Source: Erythrobacter aurantius (GTDB lineage: Bacteria; Pseudomonadota; Alphaproteobacteria; Sphingomonadales; Sphingomonadaceae). From it: 64,000 nucleotides of DNA. Numbering within the stretch: position 1 is the stretch's first letter; each line of letters starts with the position of its first letter. Location: contig NZ_CP090949.1 of assembly GCF_023823125.1 (NCBI RefSeq), positions 2,752,001-2,816,000 on the forward strand, in the 5' to 3' direction. The notes under the pieces are model-generated. The model searched no databases. It worked only from the letters and a program-made list of their open reading frames with translations, and had not been told where the DNA came from. Of this stretch, positions 1-10,500 are shown piece after piece. The position numbers and the translations under genes are program-made.

Positions 1-751
1 TCACCAGCTTGGGTGCGCTCGCACCGGGGATGAGCACCGCGCCGACAACCACATCGGCATCGGTGATCGCGTTTTCGATCGTGCCTGCGTTGGAATAGCG
101 GGTCGTGACGCGGCCCTGGAACATGTCGTCGAGCATACGGATGCGCGGCAGCGAACGGTCGAGAATTTCGACATTCGCGCCCAGCCCCGCCGCCATGCGC
201 GCAGCCTGCGTGCCGACAACGCCGCCGCCGATGACGACGACCTTGGCCGGAAGCACGCCGGGAACGCCGCCCATGAGGATACCGCGCCCGCCGTTGTTCT
301 TGTGGCTCGCCTGTGCGCTTGCCTCGATCGAGAGTCGCCCGGCGACCTCGCTCATCGGGGCAAGCAGCGGCAGGCCGCCATGCGCATCTGTGACGGTTTC
401 ATATGCCACCGCCGACACGCCGCTTTCCATCAGGCCGCGCGCCTGATCGGGATCGGGCGCGAGGTGGAGATAGGTGAACAGGATCTGCCCTTCGCGCAGT
501 TGCACCCATTCGTTGGGCTGCGGCTCCTTCACCTTCACCACCATTTCGGCGCGGGCAAAGACTTCCTCTGCGCTGTCGACGATTTCGGCGCCCACGGCGC
601 GATAATGATCGTCGGTCTTGGTGATGCCCAGCCCCGCACCGCTTTCGACGATGACCCGGTGGCCATTGGTGACGTATTCGCGCGCGGCTTCCGGGGTCAG
701 GCCGACACGGTATTCGTGGTTCTTGATTTCCTTGGGCACACCGACGAGCAT
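1..751 (-). CDS. ald: Alanine dehydrogenase, C-terminus beyond window edge
   Basis: The minus strand is open from an ATG at 751 to the window edge, giving about 250 N-terminal residues of NAD-dependent alanine dehydrogenase, which interconverts L-alanine and pyruvate plus ammonia in the cytoplasm. The start MLVGVPKEIK, the EYRVGLTP segment, the MVVKVKEP motif around residue 70 and the Rossmann glycine motif (VIGGGVVGTQAA) around residue 175 are characteristic of the family. A GGAGAG ribosome-binding site lies just upstream of the ATG. Full-length members have about 370 residues, so roughly one third is missing off the left edge. It is divergent from the aldehyde dehydrogenase gene. NAD(P) transhydrogenase alpha subunit is the nearest alternative, but the N-terminus fits alanine dehydrogenase better. 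Confidence 0.93.
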   Translation of the reverse strand, partial: MLVGVPKEIKNHEYRVGLTPEAAREYVTNGHRVIVESGAGLGITKTDDHYRAVGAEIVDSAEEVFARAEMVVKVKEPQPNEWVQLREGQILFTYLHLAPDPDQARGLMESGVSAVAYETVTDAHGGLPLLAPMSEVAGRLSIEASAQASHKNNGGRGILMGGVPGVLPAKVVVIGGGVVGTQAARMAAGLGANVEILDRSLPRIRMLDDMFQGRVTTRYSNAGTIENAITDADVVVGAVLIPGASAPKLV

Positions 752-1069
752 GATTCTCTCCTGGGGAATGAGGGTAGAAACGCGTTACGCCATGCGCAAT
801 AAAGTTTCAATTGCAACAAACAGGGTTGCGGAGCGGCTTCGCATTTGAGAGACACCCGCTTTCCTACAGGGGTCGGCCTGTGGCATTGGGAAACTGCCGG
901 AAAGACCCCTAGAATTTTTTTAAATTAGGATAAGTGTCAACCGCCCCAAGAGCACATTTATTCTCTGTATATCAGTGCCTTGGTGGCGATCTGGACGCTT
1001 GACGCAGTGTCGGCTTTGTCAACTTCATTCGCAGCCGCAACAATTCGGAATAGTGCAAGGAGAACCCCC
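752..1069. promoter_or_regulatory. Divergent intergenic region between ald and the aldehyde dehydrogenase
   Basis: This 318-bp gap separates two divergently transcribed genes and must hold both promoters. Its middle (about 905-985) is clearly more AT-rich than its surroundings, including a run of seven T's followed by AAATTAGGATAAG. I see no inverted repeat or recognisable operator that I would defend. ald genes are often controlled by Lrp-type regulators, but no such site is evident here. Confidence 0.4.
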
Positions 1070-2524
1070 ATGACCGCTTACCCCACAATCAAGATGCTGA
1101 TCGGCGGCGAATGGGTCGAGAGCGGGGGCGAAGGCTCCATGCCGGTGATCAACCCGGCCAATGAACAGGAAGTGGGCCGCGCGCCCAAGGCTTCGAAAGA
1201 GCAACTTGACGCGGCGCTTGCCGCAGCGGGAGAGGCCTTCCCCAAATGGGCCGCCACCCCCGCGATCGAGCGGTTCCGCATCATCCACCGCGCCGCCATG
1301 CTGCTGCGCGAACGGGCCGAAGGCATCGCCCGCGTGATGACGCTGGAAATGGGCAAGCCGCATGCGCAGGCGCTGGGCGAAACCACCGGGGCTGCGGACC
1401 TGATCGAATTCCTTGCCGAGGAGGCCAAGCGTCAGGGTGGACGGCTTGTTCCGGTGCGCAGCCACAGCCTGCTCGAACAGCGGGTGACGCAGGAACCGAT
1501 TGGCCCGGCAATGCTGTTCACGCCGTGGAATTTCCCGATCAACCTGCCCGCAAAGAAGCTGGCGGGGGCATTGTCGGCAGGCTGTTCCTGCGTGCTGAAG
1601 CCGGCTGAAACCACCCCGGCGACGGCGCAGATGCTGGTCGAATGTTTTGTCGAGGCGGGCGTTCCGGCTGGCGCGATCAACCTCGTCTATGGCGATCCGG
1701 CGATGATTTCCGAATATCTCATCGCCTCCCCCGTCACCCGTAAGGTCAGCTTCACCGGATCGACCGCGGTGGGTCGCCAACTTGGCCAGCTCGCGGCAAG
1801 GGATCTCAAGCGGTTCACCGCCGAGCTGGGCGGCCATGCGCCAGTGGTGATCGGCGAAAGCGCGGATTTCGAACGCACTGTCGCGGCCTGTGCCGCCACC
1901 AAGTTCCGCAACGCCGGGCAGGTTTGCGTCTCCCCCACCCGCTTTCTGGTTGCCCGCAGCATCTATGATCGCTTCGTGGCGGAATTCGCTGCCCGCACGC
2001 AGGCGATCAAAGTGGGCGACGCCAGCGTCGATGACAGCGTCGAGATGGGGCCGCTGGCCCACGCCGGACGCGTCGCCGCAATGCAGGATCTGATGGGTTC
2101 GCTGGGCGGAGAAAAAGGCGAAGTCGTCACCGGCGGACGGGCGATGAACGCGCCCAAGGGGTTCTTCTTTGAACCTACCGTCATCGCCAATCCTTCGGCC
2201 GACAGCCGCCTGATGACAGAGGAACCGTTCGGGCCGGTGGCCGGGATCGTGCCTTATGACGACATCGAGGACGCGGTGCGGATCGCCAATTCGCTGCGTT
2301 ATGGCCTTGCCGCCTATGCCTTCACCTCGTCGCTCGATGAAAGCCACTATCTGGGCAACACGCTGAAGGCGGGGATGGTCGCAATCAACCACTTCGCCGT
2401 GGGTTCACCCGAAACGCCGTTTGGCGGCACGGGCGACAGCGGCTTCGGATCGGAAAGCGGGGTCGAAGGGTATCTCGGCTATACCGAGACGAAACTGGTC
2501 ACGGTCGCCAAGGCGGCGCCGTGA
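1070..2524 (+). CDS. NAD(P)-dependent aldehyde dehydrogenase (succinate-semialdehyde dehydrogenase-like)
   Basis: This 484-residue protein has the normal length of the ALDH superfamily and oxidises an aldehyde to its acid with NAD(P). Visible motifs are TPWNFP (about residue 147), the coenzyme-loop FTGST, the general base Glu252 in ELGG, the catalytic Cys286 in FRNAGQVC, and the late EEPFGPV motif. The resemblance is to semialdehyde dehydrogenases (succinate or 2-oxoglutarate semialdehyde), but the true substrate cannot be read from sequence. The ATG at 1070 is chosen because AAGGAGA lies just upstream and the product begins directly at the family's N-terminus (MTAYPTIKMLIGGEW). A longer reading from 980 would add 30 residues without homology. 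Confidence 0.9.
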   Translation: MTAYPTIKMLIGGEWVESGGEGSMPVINPANEQEVGRAPKASKEQLDAALAAAGEAFPKWAATPAIERFRIIHRAAMLLRERAEGIARVMTLEMGKPHAQALGETTGAADLIEFLAEEAKRQGGRLVPVRSHSLLEQRVTQEPIGPAMLFTPWNFPINLPAKKLAGALSAGCSCVLKPAETTPATAQMLVECFVEAGVPAGAINLVYGDPAMISEYLIASPVTRKVSFTGSTAVGRQLGQLAARDLKRFTAELGGHAPVVIGESADFERTVAACAATKFRNAGQVCVSPTRFLVARSIYDRFVAEFAARTQAIKVGDASVDDSVEMGPLAHAGRVAAMQDLMGSLGGEKGEVVTGGRAMNAPKGFFFEPTVIANPSADSRLMTEEPFGPVAGIVPYDDIEDAVRIANSLRYGLAAYAFTSSLDESHYLGNTLKAGMVAINHFAVGSPETPFGGTGDSGFGSESGVEGYLGYTETKLVTVAKAAP

Positions 2525-2858
2525 TCAGGGCAGTCGGTCAGGGGCGCCGATATTGGAGGCTGCCGCCTCGTTCGATCAACGAAGCGAAACGAGCTTCAGC
2601 AACTTGCTGGTGAAGCTGTCCTTGCGCGGCATGGGGCGGATTCGCCCGTAACGCGCACGGCGTGAATTCTCGTCACCAAAGCAGACAGTTCGGCCCATTG
2701 CATCTGGGCCCGACGATACAAAAGTCGGTCGTTCCATAGGTCGCGTCCCCGATTCGCGATTTGTTATGTGGTAAAACTAACACGCTTCCTGTGGAAAACT
2801 GAGTCGATATTTCATCAATCTGGCAAGAATTTTGGCCGAATTGCTTTCAAAAGTGCGC
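2525..2858. other. Intergenic region between convergent genes
   Basis: This 334-bp gap lies between convergent genes. A short inverted repeat (CGGCGCC and GGCGCCG, about 2515-2559) spans the upstream stop codon and could act in termination, but no T-run follows it. The rest drifts to lower GC towards 2760-2850 and contains no credible reading frame. Confidence 0.4.
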
Positions 2859-4022
2859 CTAAGCGGTCCGTTTAGCCCCGGCTGAGCGCACATCGGCAAG
2901 AGTCGGATAGCCATTGACGGCCATCAGCAGGTCAGCCTCCGCCAGTATGCAGCGCAAGACCCACGCCGCTCCCGCGGCCCCGCCGATAGCCAGACCATAG
3001 GTGTAGGGCCGGCCCACGCCCACGGCTGTCGCGCCCAGCGCCAGCGCCTTGACAGCGTCGGTGCCGGATCGGACGCCGCTGTCAAACAGCACCGGCTTGT
3101 CGCCGCTGGCCTTCACCACGTCTTCGAGCAGGTCGATGGTCGCGATCCCGCCATTGGCCTGCCTGCCGCCGTGATTGGAGCAATAGACCGCATCCGCCCC
3201 GCTATCGACGGCACGCCGCGCATCATCGGGGTGGCAGATGCCTTTCAACACGATCGGCAGATCGGTCACCGATTTGAACCACGCCATGTCATCCCAGGTC
3301 AGCACCTGGCCAAAGATCGCCGCGAACAGCATGATCGCCGCTTTCGGGTCTTCCTCCGGCGGCTTGTCCAGCATCGAGCGGAACACCGGATCGGAAAAGT
3401 AGTTCTGCATCACCTTGCCGCGCAGTTGCGGAAAGTTCGACGCATTGAGATCGCGCGGACGCCAGCCGGTCAGCGAGGTATCCAAGGTAACGACAATCGC
3501 CTTGGCGCCCGACGCTTCGGCCCGTTTGATCAGGCTTTCCGCCAGTTCGCGGTTGCGCGGGGTATAGAGCTGGAAGAATGCAGGTGTATCGCCGCATGCG
3601 TCGAACACCTGCTCCATCGGATCGTTCGACAAGGTCGAAACGCAGAACGGCACGCCCGTCATTGCCGATGCACGTGCGGCCGCCAAGTCGCCGTGGCGAT
3701 CCTGCGTCGCTTCGCCATTGAGACCGATTGGCGCCATGAAAAGCGGTGTCGGCAGCTTCATACCGAACAAGTCGATCGACAGGTCGCGAGTCGAACAATC
3801 GACCATCATGCGCGGCACCATACCCCAGTGGTGAAACGCGCTGGCGTTGGTGTCCTGCGTGTGTTCGTCGCCGCATCCGCCCGCGACATAATTGGTCAGC
3901 ATCGGGCCCAATGCCTCGTGCGCGCGTTGTTCGAGCGTTGCGAAATCGACCGGATAATCGGGCAATATGCCCTGCAATCCGGCGTTGTAGATTTCGTTCT
4001 GCATGCCGCCGAAATTGCTCAT
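2859..4022 (-). CDS. FMN-dependent alpha-hydroxy-acid oxidase, lactate 2-monooxygenase-like
   Basis: This 387-residue protein belongs to the FMN-dependent alpha-hydroxy-acid oxidase family (glycolate oxidase, lactate oxidase, lactate 2-monooxygenase, mandelate dehydrogenase). Visible are the N-terminal ALGPMLTNYVAGGCGDE segment, the FQLY motif, VLKGI with the flavin-contacting Lys, the active-site SNHGGRQ motif near residue 280, and the phosphate-binding FDSGVRSGTDAVKALALGA stretch. The NHGGRQANGG form is closest in my memory to lactate 2-monooxygenase, which turns lactate into acetate and CO2, but oxidase or dehydrogenase activity on another 2-hydroxy acid is equally possible. It stands alone; its neighbours are unrelated. 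Confidence 0.85.
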   Translation of the reverse strand: MSNFGGMQNEIYNAGLQGILPDYPVDFATLEQRAHEALGPMLTNYVAGGCGDEHTQDTNASAFHHWGMVPRMMVDCSTRDLSIDLFGMKLPTPLFMAPIGLNGEATQDRHGDLAAARASAMTGVPFCVSTLSNDPMEQVFDACGDTPAFFQLYTPRNRELAESLIKRAEASGAKAIVVTLDTSLTGWRPRDLNASNFPQLRGKVMQNYFSDPVFRSMLDKPPEEDPKAAIMLFAAIFGQVLTWDDMAWFKSVTDLPIVLKGICHPDDARRAVDSGADAVYCSNHGGRQANGGIATIDLLEDVVKASGDKPVLFDSGVRSGTDAVKALALGATAVGVGRPYTYGLAIGGAAGAAWVLRCILAEADLLMAVNGYPTLADVRSAGAKRTA

Positions 4023-4100
4023 CGGTGCGGTCCTCTCCCTTGTTTTTCTCTTGTCGGCAAAAGAGCCGATAGCAGGATCGGCGGCAAGTCTTTTCGCGCC

Positions 4101-4463
4101 CTAGCGAGCGAGCTTCTGGAGCGTCGGGCGCACTTTCAGGAACAGCAGGTAAAGCTTTTCAAGCACCGCGAGCACATGGCGATTGCGTGCTATCAGGCCG
4201 ATCGTACGCAAGGGGGGAATCGCCCGCCACATCGCTGCAAAGGCCGCCGCTCCGGAAAGGACTTCGCCGTTCTCCTCGGCATGGAAGCGGGCAAGCAACT
4301 GGGCCTTGTCGATCGGACAGGACGGGTCGGCATCGCCCGCAACGTCCACAAAATCGATCGCACCGCGCCGGTCGAGCCGCTGCATCAACTCGATTTCGCG
4401 CCGACAGAGTGGGCAAGCACCGTCGTACCAGACTTTCAGGCGCGGCTGTGCGGAGGCTTCCAT
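4101..4463 (-). CDS. DCC-family thiol-disulfide oxidoreductase (DUF393)
   Basis: This small cytoplasmic protein of 120 residues begins with the family hallmark VWYDGACPLCRRE, whose CPLC is the DCC-type redox motif. Members are thioredoxin-fold-like proteins of unsettled function. The start at 4463 is chosen because the family N-terminus begins about ten residues before the motif. An in-frame ATG at 4481 is the alternative, and neither has a strong ribosome-binding site. The gene lies downstream of locus A on the same strand but is separated from it by about 110 bp containing a strong hairpin, so it is probably not part of that operon. Confidence 0.85.
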   Translation of the reverse strand: MEASAQPRLKVWYDGACPLCRREIELMQRLDRRGAIDFVDVAGDADPSCPIDKAQLLARFHAEENGEVLSGAAAFAAMWRAIPPLRTIGLIARNRHVLAVLEKLYLLFLKVRPTLQKLAR

Positions 4464-4513
4464 GCCAAGGCATGTGCGCATCAAGCGGCAGGTTTCAAGG
4501 GGGCCGGGAGCCC

Positions 4514-4560
4514 GAACGGAAAAGGGCGCACCCTGCGGCGCGCCCTTCCCATTTCCGTTC
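4514..4560 (-). terminator. Long stem-loop after locus A
   Basis: A long inverted repeat pairs GAACGGAAA with TTTCCGTTC on the outside and AAGGGCGC with GCGCCCTT on the inside, around a short loop. On the minus strand it starts 13 bases after the last stop codon of locus A, where a transcription terminator would be expected. No clear U-run follows, so it may work as an mRNA 3'-end stabiliser or a weak terminator. Confidence 0.6.
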
Positions 4561-4572
4561 AATCGCGGACCG

Positions 4573-5334
4573 TCAGGGAGTGACAGACGCTTCGAGCGTG
4601 TCCGCCAGCAGTTCGACCTGCATGGTGCAGCCATTGGCGATCAGTGCCTGAGCCAGTTGGTCGGGCGCTTCGTATTCTTCGGTCAGCGTCACGAAGTTCA
4701 CGCTGACGGAGGTGGTTTCCGCTTCACCATCCTCGGTCGCAGGCGACTGAGTGGAGATGGTGTAATTGGTACCGCCCATCAGCTGCATGCCTTCGGGATC
4801 GAGCGCGCGCACCGCTTCGCTTTCGACGAAGGGCACTTCGAGCGAGGCGTTGGTGGCAGGATCCATGATCGTATAGGTCTGCGCCCCGGTCGCATCCGGA
4901 CGCCACAGCCGCACCGCGCTCATGTCATACAGGCACATGGTGCCCGATGCCGCGACATTGACGAACCAAAGGTTCGGGCTGCGCGCCACGCCTTCCCCGG
5001 CACCGCGAACGGCCCCGGTGCGCACGCTGCGCGCCTGCCGGCGGGTGAGGTTGGAGAAGCGTGCGCGAGTGCGGGTTGCCCCTTCGCCCACGGTGAAAGT
5101 GCCCGGCCCCTGCATGACCTTCGTACCGTCATCGGTCAGCACGGTGATGCGATCCCCTGCGCGCAGGGTGATGGTGGCGGAATCGGCGACTTGCCGTCCG
5201 ACCGGGTAATCCCCTGCTGAAGGGCCGCTTGATTTAACCACCACGCCGGCCTGTGCGGCGGACGGGACAACGGCAAGCGCGGCGGCGGCCAGTGCCAGTC
5301 CTGCTGCGCGGGTCTTGAATTTATCCGAGAACAT
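4573..5334 (-). CDS. Small exported protein of the TPS-CHAT-cyclase set (locus A copy)
   Basis: This 253-residue protein has a clear signal peptide (KFKTRAAGLALAAAALAVVPSAAQA). It then has a beta-rich region with a FecR-like flavour (SATITLRAGDRITVLTDDG, about residues 50-70). No family was recognised with certainty. It is the counterpart of the protein at 38976-39692 in locus B: both have an (L/P)W-(F/L)-(V/I)-(N/D)-V segment followed by a conserved Cys, then a W-(R/Q)-P motif, and a C-terminal helix with a GC dipeptide. The paired cysteines suggest a disulfide-bonded periplasmic or outer-surface protein. The start at 5334 is preferred over 5346 because GGGGAGC lies six bases upstream. It overlaps the end of the cyclase gene by 14 bp, implying translational coupling. 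Confidence 0.8.
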   Translation of the reverse strand: MFSDKFKTRAAGLALAAAALAVVPSAAQAGVVVKSSGPSAGDYPVGRQVADSATITLRAGDRITVLTDDGTKVMQGPGTFTVGEGATRTRARFSNLTRRQARSVRTGAVRGAGEGVARSPNLWFVNVAASGTMCLYDMSAVRLWRPDATGAQTYTIMDPATNASLEVPFVESEAVRALDPEGMQLMGGTNYTISTQSPATEDGEAETTSVSVNFVTLTEEYEAPDQLAQALIANGCTMQVELLADTLEASVTP

Positions 5335-7426
5335 AAGCTCCCCCATCGTTCAAATTGCGAATGCGTGTCGCGTAATTACGTAGCGCCTTATCGTCAGGAT
5401 GCCTAGCGATCAGCGCCTCCAATGATTGTACGGCTACGTCATGTTTGCTGTCGCTAAGCTGAGCGATTTCGGCCAGCGCCTTACGGTCTTCCTCGGGCAG
5501 ATCGGGCCGTGGGTGGTAGATATCGACCGGTCTGGCCCGCCCGCGCAGCACGATGCGGCCCATTGGCACCCACCAGTCGGGGTTTGATTTTTCAATGAAT
5601 TCCCGGCTGGCGGAGACATTGGAATCAAGCGGCTTGTTCGCCGCCTCCAGTCGCGCGGCGGTGTTCATGCTGTCGCCCAGTGCCGTGTACTGGATGCGCG
5701 TATCCCCGCCAAAATTTCCGACAACGGCTTCGCCAAAATGCAAACCGACGCGAGTTTTCCCGATCTTTGGCAGATTCGGGTCCATCTCGGCGACTTCGCG
5801 GCGGAAATCCTCACCCGCTTGCCACATCGCATAACCGGCCTTGGTCGCGCGTTCGGCATCGTCCGGACGAGCGATCGGCGCCCCCCAGAATGCCACCACC
5901 GCATCGCCCACGTATTTGTCGATCACTCCCCCATGATCGAGCACTACCTTGCTGAGCATTTCGAGATAGCGGTTGAGCAGCTTGGCGACCATTTCCGGCG
6001 GGATCGCGTGGCTCATCTTGGTGAAGCCTTCGAGATCGCTGAACAGCACGTAGATTTCGCGCTTTTCGCCGCCCAGCGAAAGCAGTTCGGGCTGATCGAT
6101 GATCTGCTGCGCGATATCGCGCGGGATGTATTTGCCCAGCGCCCCTTGCGCAAAGCTTCGCTGCGCGGCCCCGGCCGAACGCGCGGCGGCGGTTACCGCG
6201 GTGAAGGCGATGATCCATCCCACCAGCCATCCCACCGCCGGAAGCCCGTAGGTATCGACATCGTTGAAATGCAGCCAGAACGGGATGCCCACGAACATCA
6301 CCGCCAACAACAGCAACAGCGGCACCAGCTTGGGCGCGGGCCATTCGAGCAAGGCCGTCAGCGCGGCGGTCGCCACCACCAGCACGGCCATCATCCACAG
6401 CGCCCATTCGGGAACCTGCGGCAACACCTTACCGTCGAGCATCTGGGCGATGATTTCGCCATGGACGGAAAGCCCCGCAGGCTCAAAGCCGGTCCAAGGT
6501 GTGATAGAGGTTTCAACCCGGTCGTAATCGACAATGTCTCCGCCGATCAGGACGTATTTGCCTTCGATCTGCTGCGCCACGAATTCGGCCACAGCCGGAT
6601 CGAGATCGAGGAATAGCTCGATCGAGATCGACTGGAACAGCGGCTCTTCGATATTGCCCTGATCCTGCCCTGCCCCGTCGTCCATCTCGTCCAGTCCGGC
6701 ACGCAAGGCGCGGCGGTACACGATCGAACCTTCGTATCCTTCGAATGCTTCGACCGGCCCTCCGGCATCTTCCAGCATCGCGCGCCCCAGCAGCGGAGGC
6801 AGATCGGGTTCGATGGTGGGCCAGATGCGCGTCGCGCCAAACGAATTGTCGAGCCGGATGCTGGCCGGGCGCGAATTGGTGCCTTCGAGCGCGGCCATGA
6901 ATTCTTCGAGAAAGACCTGCTGTTCGTAGACAATGTCGCTCGCATTGGTCTCCACGTTGGCATAGCCGACCGCAGTCGGGGTCTGCATGTTTCGCAAGGT
7001 CTCGATCAGCAGTTCGTCATCCTTTTGCGGCTGATCGAACAGGATATCGATCCCGATAGCCTTGGCTCCCATCTTGTCGAGATTGCCTAGTGCTTCGGCC
7101 AGCGCATCGCGCGGCAAGGGAGATCGCTGTTCAAGATTGATCAGCGCCTGATCGTCATAGACCACGAGGATGATGCGATCATCCTGCTCCACCATATCCG
7201 CCGCGAGGTAAGCGCGGGTGTCATACAGGGCGCGTTCCGCATCACTGGTGAGCGGGGTGGGTTCGTCGCTTCCGGGCAGCGTCCAGCTGAAGCGGGCGAT
7301 GAACAGTGCCAGCACCAGCATGAGTACGGTGGCAAGAAGCTGTAGCTTGCCCGCCTCACGCACACTGCGCCAGCCACGGGCGAGCAATCCGCCCCGCTTA
7401 GCCTTGCCGCCAGATTCTTCTGTCAT
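5321..7426 (-). CDS. CHASE2-domain class III adenylate cyclase (locus A)
   Basis: This 701-residue inner-membrane receptor makes a cyclic nucleotide. After an N-terminal transmembrane helix (about residues 28-48) comes an extracytoplasmic CHASE2 domain (about 55-340, with ALYDTRAYL, KAIGIDILFD and GKYVLIGGDIVDYD), then about three transmembrane segments (about 345-425), and a class III catalytic domain (about 450-640). Metal-binding Asp464 (FSD) and Asp508 (VGDA) are present. So are the base-reading pair Lys455 and Thr581, which suits adenylate cyclase of class IIIb, and the transition-state Asn588 and Arg592 (NTAAR). The domain appears fully active. It follows the CHAT gene after 105 bp, has a GGGGAT ribosome-binding site, and overlaps the next gene. 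Confidence 0.92.
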   Translation of the reverse strand: MTEESGGKAKRGGLLARGWRSVREAGKLQLLATVLMLVLALFIARFSWTLPGSDEPTPLTSDAERALYDTRAYLAADMVEQDDRIILVVYDDQALINLEQRSPLPRDALAEALGNLDKMGAKAIGIDILFDQPQKDDELLIETLRNMQTPTAVGYANVETNASDIVYEQQVFLEEFMAALEGTNSRPASIRLDNSFGATRIWPTIEPDLPPLLGRAMLEDAGGPVEAFEGYEGSIVYRRALRAGLDEMDDGAGQDQGNIEEPLFQSISIELFLDLDPAVAEFVAQQIEGKYVLIGGDIVDYDRVETSITPWTGFEPAGLSVHGEIIAQMLDGKVLPQVPEWALWMMAVLVVATAALTALLEWPAPKLVPLLLLLAVMFVGIPFWLHFNDVDTYGLPAVGWLVGWIIAFTAVTAAARSAGAAQRSFAQGALGKYIPRDIAQQIIDQPELLSLGGEKREIYVLFSDLEGFTKMSHAIPPEMVAKLLNRYLEMLSKVVLDHGGVIDKYVGDAVVAFWGAPIARPDDAERATKAGYAMWQAGEDFRREVAEMDPNLPKIGKTRVGLHFGEAVVGNFGGDTRIQYTALGDSMNTAARLEAANKPLDSNVSASREFIEKSNPDWWVPMGRIVLRGRARPVDIYHPRPDLPEEDRKALAEIAQLSDSKHDVAVQSLEALIARHPDDKALRNYATRIRNLNDGGAYVLG

Positions 7427-7531
7427 GGACTATCCCCCGTGGCGCGCACCAAAGCCGTTTAGCACTGGCGGCGCAAGCCGATAAGGAACCGAATTCCAGT
7501 ATTCCGGAACACGGCCCCTGTCGGAGGTGGA

Positions 7532-10500
7532 TTAGCGCGTGACCTTTACCGAACCGTCACCAACAACCGCGAAGGCCGACCAGTAAAACGGGTGCGAGGT
7601 TTGCGGATCGTCCATCAGTTCGAGCTGCGAACGCCGCAGCGCCTCTGCCGTCTCGCTGTCGGCGACATCGAACAGGCCGCCGATCAGGCGCTTGGTCGCG
7701 TCGAAATCGTCAGGGACCGGCCAGTGGCTGGCCAGCACCGTCCGCCCGCCCGCACCGACAAAGGCACGCACCAGACCATCCAGCGCGAAGTTGCCGCCCG
7801 AGGTGATCCCTGCTTCCAACGTCGCACCGACGGTGGCGCTGCCTGCGGTGTCGCAGGCCGAAAGGATCACGAGGTCTGCATCGATCCGCAGGCCGAAGAT
7901 TTCGGCAAAGGTGAGCAGGCCGTCCGAATCCCCTTCCGGCTCAAACGAAGTCAGCAGCGCCGGGCGCGGCGGACATTCTGGCTGCGGCGCGGTGACGAGG
8001 CCGTGAGTCGCGAAGTGCAGGATGCGATAATCGCTCAGGTCTTCGCGCGACTTGATCGCCGTGTCGGTAAAGCCGGTTTTGGTCAGGACTGTGGTGGTCG
8101 CAGCCTGCCCCCCGCCAAGGCGTTGGGCGGCATCATACAGTTCGTCCGACTTGATCGGGTTCGACCAGATATTCTCCGACCACAGGCAGTTTTCACCCCC
8201 GGCCAGCGCCGAACGCGTGCCGTTGGAAACACCGGGCGTGTCGTTGATCGGGGTGTTCTCGCCCAGCCCCAGATAGGCCTTGCGCGCAGAGCTGCGCGGC
8301 GCGGCACGGACATCGCGGAACGCCGTCGGTGCAACCGAGGTGCTGATCTGCGAGTTGCGTCCCAGCCAGGCGACACCGGTGAAGTTGTAATCATCACCTT
8401 CGGGCGTTTCGAGCTGGGCCTGATAACGCTCGACGCTTTCATCGTCGGTCACCAGCAGGTTGATCGGCAGCTTCAGCATCGCGCCATCAGGCTCGAAGAC
8501 GATATGCTTGCGCCCTGGCAGACGATCAGCGACCGGCTCGAACAGGCGGAGGTAGAGATCGCGCGACGCTTCCATGTCGAAGGGGAAGGTCAGCACCTGC
8601 CCGCCTTCGGCGATGGCGATGCTTTCGCGGATCTTCAGCACCATTTCCTCAAGCTGTTCAGGAGTGGCGTCGATCTTGTAAGCCAGCGCGTCGTCATGCG
8701 CGATGTAGACCATGTAGGCCTCGTTATCGAGCGCGACCATTTTCACATAGGCTTCGTCGTTGCGCAGGATGCTCTGCATCCCTTCAAGATTGATCGCACC
8801 GCCTGACACTGCGCGGAAACGCGGATATTCGGCCAGCTTCTGAAGCACTTCGGCCTGCTGGCTCAGCAAACCGTCAAGCCGCTGCTGGCGCTCTGCCAGG
8901 ATCACTTCGGCCTGCGGATTGACCGCGGCTTCGCCTTCGATCTGGACGATCGAGGCACGCATGCGCTGGATCGAACGGCCGATGTTGACGCTGCGGCGGA
9001 ACAGCTGCGAGGCTTCGTCGCTGCCGCCCGACAATTCTCGGGCAAGCACGGCCTGCGTCTGCGCGAGACCGGGACGCAGCAGCAGCTGGCTGGCCGAGAA
9101 GATATCCGATGCAGCCGCGGCATTAGCGCCGTCTTCCAGCAGCAGGCCGAAATAGTTGGACATGTAGCTGCGCAGCGTGGGCGCAGGCCTGCCTTCCGCT
9201 TCGGCAACGATATCGCGATAGAGCGCGATCGCGTCGCTGCTGCGGCCCGTCCGCGAATAGAACGCGGCGAGTTGGGCCTGCGCACTGTAGAGCGCCGGGG
9301 ATTCCGGATAGGCCCCGGCAAGCAGGCCAATGCCCTGCTTGTGCAGCGCCTCAGCCTCGGCATTCTGGCCGTTGTCTTCCGAGATTTCCGCCAGTTCGCC
9401 CAACACCTGGGCGCGCAGCCACACCATCGAAACAATCCGCCCACCGCGAACTTCCGCAAGGGTTTCATTGGCCCGCGCCAGTGTCACAGCCGCATCGCCG
9501 CTGTTGCCTAGCAGGCGTTGACCGGTGGCGCGCAGATAATCGGCCTGTCCGTCGAGCAGTTGCGCCCGCTCGAGCGGGGTCAGGCTGGAAGAAATCGAAG
9601 CGCTCGAGATCGCGTCGCTTTCAGCCGAAAGCCGCCGTGCCATTGCCGGACCGATCTTGAGCTCACGCAGAGCGCCTGTGTCGCCGAATTCGCTGCGCAG
9701 AGGCGTGTTGAGGATTTGCAGCGCCTGTGCCGGCTCGCCGCGGTTCAGTGCATCGATGGCTTCGTAATTGCGCTGAAGCCGGGCCAGCACGGGAGTTGCC
9801 GCCGCGCCTTCGCGGGTCTGGTTGAAACGTCGCTGCGCCTCGGCAAAATTGCCGATGTTCGATTGCAGCAGCCCTTCGTTGAGGCGTGCCTCGATCTCGC
9901 TGTTGCCGCTCAGCGTTGCCGCAGAGGCCGCGAAGAATTCCGCCGCTTCCGCGAATTCGCCGCTGTTGGCGCGGCGATAGGCTTCGACCAGCGCCTGATC
10001 GGCGGTGATCGATTCCGCCTGCTGCCGGATGAAGGCGAGCGAGTCGGTCGTCTGGGTCAGTGGGATGTCGACCGTGCCGGGCACGATCTGATCGGTCGCC
10101 AGCGAAGCGACGCCCAGTTCGAGCGCCGTACCATAGGCTGACAGGCCGGAAGCCGCATAGGTGCGGTTGCCAACTTCGCCTACCAGCAGCTCGGTGCGGA
10201 TAATGCTGCCCTCGCGCGAGCAGATCAGCCGCTTGCCGCCGGGAAGACCGGCCGGAATTTCTGCTCCGGCGCGCTCGGTGCAGCTCGCACCGGGCCCGAC
10301 AAACCGTTCCGCAGCCTGATCGGCAACCTGGCCGCGCACGACCCACATGGTGCCGATTGAAGCGGCCGCGTCACGGCAGAGGATGTTGTACTTGCGATCG
10401 AACAGGCCTGCTCCGGCTTCGGGAGCCTGGATCTGCGCCTCGCACAGCCCGTTCGAGCCGACCGGAAAGGTGTCGCGCAGACTGATCGAACGCTGCTGCG

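Noticed and set aside
4101..4463. DCC-family gene as a sixth member of locus A
   Set aside because: A strong stem-loop and about 110 bp separate it, and locus B has no equivalent.
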